From contig CANDAE010000003.1 of NCBI GenBank assembly GCA_947382645.1, positions 1 through 64,000 of the forward strand: DNA of 64,000 bases. Direction: 5' to 3'. Numbering within the stretch: the stretch's first letter is position 1; the number at the start of each line of letters is the position of its first letter. The notes below the pieces were generated by a model. It was not told the DNA's origin. It worked only from the letters and a program-made list of their open reading frames with translations, and did not search any database. Source of the stretch: Suilimivivens sp009774465 (GTDB lineage: Bacteria > Bacillota > Clostridia > Lachnospirales > Lachnospiraceae). This document shows positions 8,352 through 15,720 of the stretch, one piece after another. The position numbers and the translations under genes are program-made.

Positions 8352-9233
8352 TTATATTTTTTGCTGCCAGTCACTGCGGAAACCGTAATAATCCATTCGG
8401 ACAAAGGGATACTTTTCTGTCAATGCAATGATGGATTTCTTCATTTCATTAAATTTTTCGGCAGGAAGCAGTCGTTTCATGACGAGCAGGAAACCATAAA
8501 AATGTGCATTGTCAATATTTCCGTTGCTGTCCCTCATCAGCAGCGCCTTTTCTCTTTTGTTGAGGGAGGGCTTCTGCTCAAAAAGGCGGTTATAGATCCG
8601 GCTTCCGTGTGCACACAGATTGCGGATGATGGTCATACTGTGCATGTAGCTTCCGAGGATAGAAGCCCCCTTGTTCATAGTCAGACCAAAAGTATGAGCA
8701 ACAGCATTCTTGATGGGTTGCTCAGAAATAGAGTATAAAAACGAGATGTCGGCTATGGTAAATAAATCAACGTATGCCCATAAGGGAATATCCTGCTGTA
8801 GATCATTCACAAAGTGCTTCAGATAGGCTTCATGGGGGAGACGACTCATTTTCTGCTGCTCCGCTTTGGTGATGATTTCTTTGTGTTTGATTTTGTTGGT
8901 AAAAAAATTATGGTCAAGATAGCCGACAGGACCGCAAACTTTTGTGAATTCATAAGCATATACGGATTTCATCTGCACTTCGATCATTTCAAGATATTGG
9001 AGAATGATGTGCCTGAGTTCATGGTCAAAGCGATAAATATCAACAATATTTTGAAATGCAGCAGATTTGGAAAAGACATTATTTTTACGGAGAGTCAGCG
9101 AATAGCCGCTGATTCGGTAGTAATTATTGTGCAGCAGAAAATCTTTTGCCTGGGATTCATCATTGATGGTGAGACCGCGGGAACGGAGGATTTCCAACTG
9201 TTCTTCAATTGTTTTAAAATCCTTATCTGCCAT
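8352..9233 (-). CDS. Abi_2 family protein (AbiD/AbiF-like), HEPN-type
   Basis: This 293-residue protein starts at minus-strand ATG 9233, preceded by AAGGAG. The upstream TTG reading to 9254 would swallow the ribosome site and is rejected. Abi_2 features are the start DFKTIEEQLEILRSRGL, the NNYYRISGY motif near residue 40 and RNLCAHGSRIYNR near residues 204-216, in which R204-x4-H209 matches the HEPN RNase active-site pattern. The family aborts phage infection by killing or arresting the infected cell, probably through RNA cleavage. A pseudoknot RNA with its own promoter lies directly upstream, and a terminator at 8243 closes the unit. Confidence 0.88.
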   Translation of the reverse strand: MADKDFKTIEEQLEILRSRGLTINDESQAKDFLLHNNYYRISGYSLTLRKNNVFSKSAAFQNIVDIYRFDHELRHIILQYLEMIEVQMKSVYAYEFTKVCGPVGYLDHNFFTNKIKHKEIITKAEQQKMSRLPHEAYLKHFVNDLQQDIPLWAYVDLFTIADISFLYSISEQPIKNAVAHTFGLTMNKGASILGSYMHSMTIIRNLCAHGSRIYNRLFEQKPSLNKREKALLMRDSNGNIDNAHFYGFLLVMKRLLPAEKFNEMKKSIIALTEKYPFVRMDYYGFRSDWQQKI

Positions 9234-9253
9234 ATTATTGCTCCTTATAAACA

Positions 9254-9302
9254 AAACGCCCTCAAGTGTGCGTGCGTTTCCACAGAGGCCTGAGGGAGAT
9301 GT
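9254..9302 (-). ncRNA. Candidate pseudoknot RNA upstream of the Abi-like gene (abiF-motif type)
   Basis: On the minus strand CCCTCA (9296-9291) pairs with TGAGGG (9264-9259). Inside, TGTG and CACA form a second helix, whose loop carries AAACGC. That loop matches GCGTTT placed directly 3' of the first helix (plus-strand 9274-9279 and 9254-9259), giving an H-type pseudoknot. It begins just downstream of a strong promoter and ends about 12 bases before the ribosome site. A conserved structured RNA called the abiF motif has been described upstream of abiF genes. I propose this belongs to it, but could not run a covariance search. Confidence 0.7.
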
Positions 9303-9309
9303 TAAATAA

Positions 9310-9337
9310 ATAATACCACAAAACAGAAAAATGTCAA
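9310..9337 (-). promoter_or_regulatory. Promoter of the pseudoknot RNA and Abi-like gene
   Basis: On the minus strand TTGACA (9337-9332), a 16-base spacer and TATTAT (9315-9310) form a near-consensus sigma-A promoter. The expected start point falls at about 9300, right at the first base of the pseudoknot. Confidence 0.8.
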
Positions 9338-9458
9338 GGAACAGAGGTTCTGTTTTTGGGTATTTAGGGAGGTGGAAATGAGTAAAATCTCAAACCAGTC
9401 ACATTTTTTGATATAATTTTGAGACTGACTTGAGACTTAAGAAGTTGATTTGTTGATG

Positions 9459-9624
9459 ATGAGTTACCAATTATGGGAAGCAGATGCTGCGGCTGCAAAT
9501 GATGCGCGGATGAGCCATGAGGAAGTTTTTGGAGGACTGCGGAGGAAGATAAATGTTCAGTAAAAAGTACAGATTGAGCTATCTGCCACTTTTTTATGAG
9601 GAGCTTGATGAAAAAGTAACTTAA
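9459..9624 (+). pseudogene. Remnant RelB-type antitoxin / RelE-type toxin pair
   Basis: Two short overlapping frames remain. The first (9459-9563, 34 codons) ends in RMSHEEVFGGLRRKI, which looks like the C-terminus of a RelB/Phd-type antitoxin. The second starts at ATG 9553 inside it and reads KKYRLSYLPLFYEELDEKV before a stop at 9622. That is the first helix and strand of a RelE/ParE toxin, normally about 100 residues. The toxin is therefore truncated to 23 residues and the antitoxin lacks its DNA-binding part. Direct and inverted copies of TTGAGAC at about 9417-9440 may be the old operator. Confidence 0.65.
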
Positions 9625-9730
9625 CTCGTGTAAAGATTAGAAGATTTTCTGACTGCTTTGCATAGACAAACTTAGAACAGCAGTGTTAGAATAAAAGAAC
9701 TGATGTATATGCAAAGAGAGGATTATAATT

Positions 9731-11542
9731 TTGCGGAAATTGGAATATCCATTTGACAGTGACTATATTTTAAAGAAATCAAAACGCATCCGCCGGGAAC
9801 TGCTTGAGGGCAGGGGCGGGGCAGGCGGAAAGCAGTTTTTAAAGAAAAAGATAGCGGTTCTTGGCGGCAGCACTACCCATGATATTATCCGTATTTTGGA
9901 TTTGTTTCTTTTAGATCAGGGGATAGAGGCGGAATTTTACGAGTCCGAGTATGCCCAATACTGGCAGGATGCCATGTTTGACAATGGGGAGCTTAGAGCA
10001 TTTGCGCCAGATTTGATTTATATTCATACCACCAGCCGGAACATAACCATGTATCCGGCTTTCGAGGATGGAAGAGAGCAGGTGCAGGATAAGTTAAGCC
10101 ACCAGTACCGGCATTTTGAAGTAATGTGGGACAAGCTGGCGAAAGACTATCATTGTCCTGTCATTCAAAACAATTTTGAATATCCCGGATACCGCCTTAT
10201 GGGAAACCGGGAAGCAGTGGATTTTCATGGAAAAATTGCATTTATAAACAAATTGAATCTGATGTTTGCAGAGTATGCGGAAAGTCATGAAAATTTTTAC
10301 TTAAATGATATCAATTATGTGGCGGCTTCCTATGGGTTAGACCGGTGGGCGGATTCTTCTTACTGGCATATGTATAAGTATGCCATGAGTATGCAGGCAA
10401 TTCCGGAGTTTTCTTATAATTTATGCCACATGATTAAGGCGGTATTTGGAAAAAATAAAAAGGCACTGGTGTTGGATTTGGATAATACCTTATGGGGAGG
10501 CATTGTGGGAGATGATGGACCGGAAAATCTTGAGCTTGGTCAGGAAACTCCTATGGGACAGGTTTATCAGGAATTCCAGTCTTATATTAAGGCTCACAAG
10601 GATTTGGGGATTTTACTGAACGTTAATTCCAAAAATGAGGAAGAAAATGCCATTGCAGGCCTGCAGCATCCGGATGGCGTATTAAAGCCGGAAGATTTTA
10701 TCGTGATTAAGGCAAACTGGGAGCCGAAAAGCCAGAATATGGCGGAAATTGCTTCTGCGCTTAACATAGGAAAAGATGCCCTTGTCTTTGTGGATGATAA
10801 TCCCAGAGAGCGGGAGATTGTAAGAACCCAGGTGCCCGAGGCAGCAGTTCCGGAAATCACCCGGGGGGAAGCGCTGGCACCGGATAAGTTTATTAAGATT
10901 TTAGATAAAAATGGTTATTTTGAGGTAATCAGCCTTTCCGAAGATGATAAAAAACGAAATGAAATGTATAAGGCAAACGCTCTTAGAAAAAGTCAGGAGG
11001 AGAGCTTTGGAGATTACAGGGAATTTTTAAAGTCTCTGGAGATGAAGGCGGTAATTGCAGGTTTTGATCCGGTGCATTTCTCAAGGATTGCCCAGCTTAC
11101 CAATAAGAGCAATCAGTTTAATTTAACTACCAGACGGTTTACACAGGCGGAAATTGAAAAGATCGCAGTGGATCCCGGGTATATTACCTTATATGGAAGA
11201 CTGACGGATAAGTTTGGGGATAACGGAGTGGTGTCCCTGGTGGTCGGGCGGATCGAGGGAGATATCCTGCATGTGGAGTTGTGGCTGATGAGCTGCCGGG
11301 TGCTGAAACGGGATATGGAATTTGCCATGATGGATGCACTGGTGGAAGCCGGACGGGAAAAAGGAATTTTACAGATTATGGGTTATTATTATCCTACACC
11401 CAAAAATGGTATGGTCAGGAATTTTTATGAAATTCAGGGCTTTACTAAGGTGGAAGAGGATAAAGAGGGCAATACGGTGTGGCGGTTTGATATAAAAGAT
11501 GATTATGAGAAGAAGAATGGTGTGATTGTGGTTAATGAATAG
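9731..11542 (+). CDS. FkbH-like HAD-IIIC enzyme (glyceryl-ACP loading type)
   Basis: This 603-residue protein has an N-terminal SGNH-like part (IAVLGGSTTHDI, residues ~41-52), a HAD phosphatase domain with catalytic DLDNTLWGG at ~249-257 and FVDDNPREREIV, and a C-terminal GNAT-like domain (LTNKSNQFNLTTRR; LWLMSCRVLKRDME). FkbH enzymes in methoxymalonyl-ACP pathways load glyceryl from 1,3-bisphosphoglycerate onto an acyl carrier protein and dephosphorylate it. The next plus-strand gene is an acyl carrier protein, and an MBOAT acyltransferase follows. A glyceryl or similar acyl group for glycan decoration is therefore the inferred product. Start TTG 9731 has GAGAGG about ten bases upstream. Confidence 0.85.
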   Translation: MRKLEYPFDSDYILKKSKRIRRELLEGRGGAGGKQFLKKKIAVLGGSTTHDIIRILDLFLLDQGIEAEFYESEYAQYWQDAMFDNGELRAFAPDLIYIHTTSRNITMYPAFEDGREQVQDKLSHQYRHFEVMWDKLAKDYHCPVIQNNFEYPGYRLMGNREAVDFHGKIAFINKLNLMFAEYAESHENFYLNDINYVAASYGLDRWADSSYWHMYKYAMSMQAIPEFSYNLCHMIKAVFGKNKKALVLDLDNTLWGGIVGDDGPENLELGQETPMGQVYQEFQSYIKAHKDLGILLNVNSKNEEENAIAGLQHPDGVLKPEDFIVIKANWEPKSQNMAEIASALNIGKDALVFVDDNPREREIVRTQVPEAAVPEITRGEALAPDKFIKILDKNGYFEVISLSEDDKKRNEMYKANALRKSQEESFGDYREFLKSLEMKAVIAGFDPVHFSRIAQLTNKSNQFNLTTRRFTQAEIEKIAVDPGYITLYGRLTDKFGDNGVVSLVVGRIEGDILHVELWLMSCRVLKRDMEFAMMDALVEAGREKGILQIMGYYYPTPKNGMVRNFYEIQGFTKVEEDKEGNTVWRFDIKDDYEKKNGVIVVNE

Positions 11543-11549
11543 GTGGTGG

Positions 11550-11704
11550 GAATCTTCCGGCAATATTTTCTGTTCGAATCCTATATGCCGGGCATTCCGC
11601 CAGGCCCAGAAAAGCAAAATCATGCCGGCAGGGGCCGGCATGATTTATGGTCCTGGTTTCATGGCATATCAGGGATTCTCACAGGAAATATTGCCGGAAG
11701 ATTC
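11550..11704. repeat. Imperfect ~155-nt hairpin element, copy B
   Basis: The outer helix is GAATCTTCCGGCA (11550-11562) with TGCCGGAAGATTC (11692-11704). Internal asymmetric pieces TTCGAATCC, GGCATTCCGCCAGGCC, GGTCCTGGTTTCATGG and ATTCTCACAG match copy A at 1336-1491, and the tip is a perfect ATCATGCCGGC/GCCGGCATGAT stem. Relative to copy A the outer helix has changed on both sides together (for example CAGGC/GCCTG against CCGGC/GCCGG). It starts seven bases after the FkbH gene and precedes the ACP gene. Confidence 0.8.
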
Positions 11705-11735
11705 AGCAACGTTACATTAATTAGTATGTTTGAGG

Positions 11736-11787
11736 CAGGTAATAGCGAAATACAAAAAATTTCATTTTTTTCTTTCGTTATTACCTG
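11736..11787. repeat. Short hairpin repeat shared with the flanks of element A
   Basis: CAGGTAATAGCGAAA (11736-11750) pairs with TTTCGTTATTACCTG (11773-11787), 15 pairs with one G-T. The two arms match the sequences that enclose element A (AGATAATTGCGAA and TTCGTAATTACCT). Here the arms are 22 bases apart and stand 31 bases after element B, while around copy A they enclose it. Confidence 0.75.
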
Positions 11788-11819
11788 GAAAATTAAGAGA
11801 AAGAAAGGAAGGAAATGAG

Positions 11820-12059
11820 ATGACAAGGGAAGAAGTGTATGAAACTTTAAATGAGGTGTTTCGGGATGTGTTTGATGATGAGAGTATTGAGGTAAATGAT
11901 GAGACTACCTCGGATGATATTGAGGATTGGGATTCTTTGGAGCATATTAATCTGATTGCGGCAGTTGAGCAGGAATTTGGCATGAAATTTAACATGGGGC
12001 AGGTTGTCACCATGAAAAATGTGGGAGAGATGGTGGATATTATTTTAAGCCAGATTTAG
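11820..12059 (+). CDS. Acyl carrier protein
   Basis: This 79-residue acidic protein has the DSL phosphopantetheine site (DWDSLEHIN, Ser39) and four predicted helices typical of ACPs. It starts at ATG 11820 behind AGGAAGGAAATGAG; the upstream in-frame ATG at 11730 would read through hairpin 11736-11787 and is not used. It is distinct from a housekeeping fatty-acid ACP by context, lying between the FkbH-type loader and the MBOAT acyltransferase. It is therefore probably the carrier for the acyl or glyceryl group moved onto a surface glycan. Its end overlaps the convergent VOC gene by four bases. Confidence 0.92.
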   Translation: MTREEVYETLNEVFRDVFDDESIEVNDETTSDDIEDWDSLEHINLIAAVEQEFGMKFNMGQVVTMKNVGEMVDIILSQI

Positions 12060-12457
12060 GGCTTTTTTAAAAGCTCTATCATGCCAAGTTTTGCATTCAT
12101 CAGGAATGCTACCGGAAGGGAGTCAATTGCAGGTGCGGGGGTGGGAAGGTCGATAGCGGTATAGCCTTCTTCCTGCAGTCTTGCAAAATCTTCCTCAAAG
12201 TGTTCCGATTCATAGCAGATGTGATAGGGGCTGTTTTTGTATTTTTTCAGAAGGCTTGCCACTACGGAGGTGTCGTCTGTGGGGGAGACCAGCTCTATGG
12301 TATAGCCGTCTTTTTCAAGAAAACAAATATTAACTTTGCGGTAGTCATCATAGGTGATATCTTGGGTTTGGGTAAACCCAAGATGTTCAAATTCCTTTAC
12401 TGCCGCATTTATTTTTTTGACTAAATAGCCAATATGGTGTATTTTTAAAGTATTCAT
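12056..12457 (-). CDS. VOC-family protein (glyoxalase / methylmalonyl-CoA epimerase-like)
   Basis: This 133-residue cytoplasmic protein opens with the VOC pattern MNTLKIHHIGYLVKKI and continues with KVNICFLEKDGYTIELVSP and GMIELLKKP, giving metal-site candidates H8, E at ~63 and E near the C-terminus. The fold covers epimerases, lyases and dioxygenases that act on alpha-carbons, and the exact reaction is not assignable. Minus-strand ATG 12457 has AAGGAG seven bases upstream. It sits antisense inside a FkbH-ACP-MBOAT run, overlapping the ACP stop, so it may process the same acyl-ACP or acyl-CoA intermediate. This is inferred from context only. Confidence 0.8.
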   Translation of the reverse strand: MNTLKIHHIGYLVKKINAAVKEFEHLGFTQTQDITYDDYRKVNICFLEKDGYTIELVSPTDDTSVVASLLKKYKNSPYHICYESEHFEEDFARLQEEGYTAIDLPTPAPAIDSLPVAFLMNAKLGMIELLKKP

Positions 12458-12470
12458 TGAAAACTCCTTA

Positions 12471-12492
12471 CGGACTTTAAGGGAAAAGTCCG
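12471..12492. promoter_or_regulatory. Hairpin between divergent VOC and MBOAT genes
   Basis: CGGACTTT pairs with AAAGTCCG around AAGGGA. It lies between the ribosome sites of the VOC gene (minus) and the first MBOAT gene (plus). There are only 69 bases between the two starts, so promoters of one or both must overlap this hairpin or the genes. Confidence 0.5.
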
Positions 12493-12526
12493 GTGTATTT
12501 ATCAATTTTTAGAAAGGGTTCCGTTT

Positions 12527-14149
12527 ATGGGAGCTACATTTACATCCTTTTATTTTTTATGCTTTTATGTGTGCCTGCTTTTTTTGTACTATCTTGTGCC
12601 AAAGAAGGCGCAGTGGTGTGTGCTTCTTTTTTCAAGTATAGCATATTATCTGCTTTCAGGAAATGGAATACTTATTTTGTATCCGATTATTTCCTGTTTG
12701 TCTGCCTATATGGGAATCCGTATTATGAGTGGAGACGGACAAAGCGGGAGAAACCGGAATCTGAGAGAGAGCAGTGGCGATCAGAAGCCAGGCGGAGAGC
12801 AGGAAAATGGAGGAAATGAAATTTCCGGCAGCAGGAGAAAAGCTACTCTTGTTATGGTTATTGTTTTGCAGATTGGCATTTTATTTCTACTAAAATATGT
12901 GAATTTTGGGATTCATACCGTAAATGGGCTTTCAAAGCTTTTTGGAGGGACAGGAGAAGTAATTACCGCTTTTCATTTTATGGTGCCGCTGGGGATTTCC
13001 TTTTATACCTTTTCTATTCTTGGATATGTGATAGATGTTTATAATGGCATTGCGGTTCCTCAGAAAAACTTTTTCAAACTGGCTTTGTATGGAATGTATT
13101 TTCCGGTCATTTTGTCGGGGCCGATTATGCGCTACCGGGAGGATGGGGAACAGTTTTTTAAGCCCCATGCTTTGGATTATAAACAGGTGACTTTTGGAAT
13201 GCAGCGTATGCTGTGGGGTTTTTTTAAAACGCTGGTAATATCCGAGAGAATGAATCTGGTGGTGAATACGGTTTACGGAGATTACGGGCAGTATGGTGGA
13301 GTTTATTTATGGTTTGCAACCATTTGTTTTGCTTTTCAGCTTTATACGAACTTTTCCGGCAGCATGGATATTGTGCTTGGCATGTCTCAGACCTTTGGGC
13401 TGAAAATGCCGGAAAATTTTGAGACGCCTTATTTTTCAAAAAACATCTCCGAATATTGGAGAAGATGGCATATTACCCTTGGCGTATGGATGAAGGAGTA
13501 TGTTTTTTATCCTCTGCTTCGGACAAGCGCATTTACAAAGCTGGGAAAAAATTTAAAAAAGCGTTTGGGAAAGAAAAGAGGAAAACAGCTTACCACCTTT
13601 CTTGCCATGTTTCTTTTATGGTTTACGGTGGGAATCTGGCATGGGGGAGACTGGAAGTATGTAATTGGTTCCGGCCTGCTGCACTGGTTTTATATTGTAA
13701 TGGGCGAACTGCTCACGCCTTTCTTTCAGGTTTTTATGGAAAAATGTCATATCAATCCCAGGAGTAGATGGGTGGACGGTTTTAGAATAGTAAGAACCTT
13801 TTTCCTTGTGAATATCGGGTTTGTGTTCTTTCGGGCGGACAGCGCGGGAACAGCGGTCTCCATGTTAAAAAGTATGTTTACTTCTTTCCATCCGGGAGTG
13901 TTTTTTGATGGCAGTCTTTTTACGCTGGGGCTTGACTGGATAGAGATGACCATTGCAGTGGTTTCGCTGGGGATTTTATTTGCGATTTCTATTTTGCAGG
14001 AAAAAGGAATGAAAATCAGGGAAAGTATTAGTCAAAGAAAGCTGCCGGTGAGGTGGCTGATCTGGTATGCGCTTTTATTTTACACGATTCTCCTTGGATA
14101 TTACGGGCCCGGATACAGCGCGGCGGAGTTTATTTATCAGGGCTTTTGA
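12527..14149 (+). CDS. MBOAT-family O-acyltransferase (AlgI/DltB-like)
   Basis: This 540-residue polytopic membrane enzyme transfers an acyl group from a carrier to an extracellular glycan or lipid. MBOAT marks are WRRWHITLGVWMKEYVFYPL with H at about residue 314, and the catalytic-region histidine in WHGGDWKYVIGSGLLHW near residue 372. A hydrophilic insert (SGRNRNLRESSGDQ) lies near residues 75-105. It starts at ATG 12527 after GAAAGGG. Its partners upstream are the FkbH-type loader and the ACP, like the DltA/DltC/DltB logic for D-alanylation but with a different acyl source; the flippase gene follows after 14 bases. Confidence 0.92.
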   Translation: MGATFTSFYFLCFYVCLLFLYYLVPKKAQWCVLLFSSIAYYLLSGNGILILYPIISCLSAYMGIRIMSGDGQSGRNRNLRESSGDQKPGGEQENGGNEISGSRRKATLVMVIVLQIGILFLLKYVNFGIHTVNGLSKLFGGTGEVITAFHFMVPLGISFYTFSILGYVIDVYNGIAVPQKNFFKLALYGMYFPVILSGPIMRYREDGEQFFKPHALDYKQVTFGMQRMLWGFFKTLVISERMNLVVNTVYGDYGQYGGVYLWFATICFAFQLYTNFSGSMDIVLGMSQTFGLKMPENFETPYFSKNISEYWRRWHITLGVWMKEYVFYPLLRTSAFTKLGKNLKKRLGKKRGKQLTTFLAMFLLWFTVGIWHGGDWKYVIGSGLLHWFYIVMGELLTPFFQVFMEKCHINPRSRWVDGFRIVRTFFLVNIGFVFFRADSAGTAVSMLKSMFTSFHPGVFFDGSLFTLGLDWIEMTIAVVSLGILFAISILQEKGMKIRESISQRKLPVRWLIWYALLFYTILLGYYGPGYSAAEFIYQGF

Positions 14150-14163
14150 GAAAGGCATAGGAA

Positions 14164-15720
14164 ATGAGAATTAAAAATTCCATTGTAAATTTAATATATA
14201 TCTGGGGCTCGGCCCTTTTGATTGCAGTGCTCAGTTTGGTGACCAGACGTCTTTTTCTGGATTCTTTGAAAATAGATTATCTGGGATATGACGGGCTGTT
14301 TACCTCTATTTTTTCTTTTTTAACCCTTTCGGAAATGGGAATTGCAGGTATTATCACTTACCATATGTACAGCGAGATTGCAACGGACAATAAGGAGCAG
14401 ATTTGCAGGCTGCTTTACATGTACAAGCTGATTTATAAGGTGGTGGGTGCTTTTGTTCTGGCAGCAGGAGTTGTAGTCAGTTTTTTTCTTCCGGTGATTT
14501 TAAAAGATAATTCGGAGAGCTGGAAGTTTATCTATACGATTTATTTTCTGCAGCTTATGGCGACTCTCTGTACGTATTTCTTTGCATACCGCAGAATCCT
14601 TTTCGTTACCTATCAGAAAATATATTTCTGCACTATGGTAGATACGATTATGACTATTATTTCTACCTGTTGCAAAATAGCGGTGCTGGTGGTTTTAAAA
14701 AATTATATTGCCTATCTGATTGTAGGGATTTTAAATAATGTGATTTCCAATTTGATCATTGCGTGGCGGTCAAAGAAAAGTTTTCCTGACATTGTGAAAA
14801 CAAAGGTAACCAGGGAAGATTTTAAGAAATTAAATCTCTGGTATGATGTGAAAAACATGATGGCAACCAAAATTGCAGGTACCATTTATGGAAGCTCAGA
14901 CAGCATTATTATCACAGCGGTTTTAGGAGTAGGCGCTGTTGGACTGGTCAATAATTATCAGATGATATCCTCCAAAATCCAGGAGTTTATTCTTTCAATT
15001 TTTCAGGCGCTGCAGGCCAGTATTGGAAATATGGTCTATGATAAGGATACCAAAAAGGGTATCAGTTTCTTTTATGCCCTGGATCTGGTGGGATTTTATT
15101 TAGGGTTGACAGCGGCAGTTGGAATGGTAGTTGTGGGGCAGGACTTTATTTTGTTCTGGCTGAAAAATAAGAACTTTCAGTTACCCTTTTTGTTTTTGTT
15201 CCTTCTTTCCTTAAATGTGTTTGTGTCCATCTGTAATAACCCGATGAATTATTTCAGAAACACGCTGGGGCATTTTGAAAGCGACAGAAACTATATGATT
15301 GCGGCAGCGGTGGTAAATGTTGCGTTTACCCTTCTTCTTGCAAAGCCTATGGGGGTAGCGGGAGTTATGGTGGGGACAGTGGCAGGCCATCTTTTGATTT
15401 TTATGGGAAGAACAGTAGTGGTTTATAAGCATTATACGAAAAAAACTCCGGCAGAGTATTATCTCCGCTTTGCGGTTCGGTTGTGTATTTTTGCAGGTAT
15501 CTCTTTGGGAACTGCGGCTTTGGCAGGATTGATTGGCGTTGGCGGGATAGTTGGTGTTTTGCTTAAGGGAATTATCAGCGTACTGGTTTCCGGCGTTGTA
15601 TTTTTAATTTACAGTTTTAAACGGGAGGAATTTCAGGTGCTTTTGTCTTATGGAAGGACAGTGGCGTTGATGGTAATGAGAAAAGGAGAATGGTTACGGG
15701 ATGACACAGCAGACAAATAA
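14164..15720 (+). CDS. Polysaccharide flippase, Wzx/MATE-like (MVF/PST family)
   Basis: This 518-residue protein with about 12-14 membrane segments starts with the family pattern NSIVNLIYIWGSALLIAVLSLV and has the RRLFLDSLKIDYLGYDGLFTS loop common to oligosaccharide exporters. It should move lipid-linked repeat units from the inner to the outer face of the membrane. It lies 14 bases after the MBOAT gene and its last 20 bases overlap the polymerase-like gene, so the three are co-translated. The glycan itself cannot be named from this protein. Confidence 0.88.
   Translation: MRIKNSIVNLIYIWGSALLIAVLSLVTRRLFLDSLKIDYLGYDGLFTSIFSFLTLSEMGIAGIITYHMYSEIATDNKEQICRLLYMYKLIYKVVGAFVLAAGVVVSFFLPVILKDNSESWKFIYTIYFLQLMATLCTYFFAYRRILFVTYQKIYFCTMVDTIMTIISTCCKIAVLVVLKNYIAYLIVGILNNVISNLIIAWRSKKSFPDIVKTKVTREDFKKLNLWYDVKNMMATKIAGTIYGSSDSIIITAVLGVGAVGLVNNYQMISSKIQEFILSIFQALQASIGNMVYDKDTKKGISFFYALDLVGFYLGLTAAVGMVVVGQDFILFWLKNKNFQLPFLFLFLLSLNVFVSICNNPMNYFRNTLGHFESDRNYMIAAAVVNVAFTLLLAKPMGVAGVMVGTVAGHLLIFMGRTVVVYKHYTKKTPAEYYLRFAVRLCIFAGISLGTAALAGLIGVGGIVGVLLKGIISVLVSGVVFLIYSFKREEFQVLLSYGRTVALMVMRKGEWLRDDTADK

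Noticed and set aside
11568..11590. GTTCGAATCC in element B as a tRNA T-arm
   Set aside because: The sequence looks like a T-loop but there is no acceptor, D or anticodon arm around it, and the same place in copy A (TTCAAATCC) is part of the hairpin-element core.
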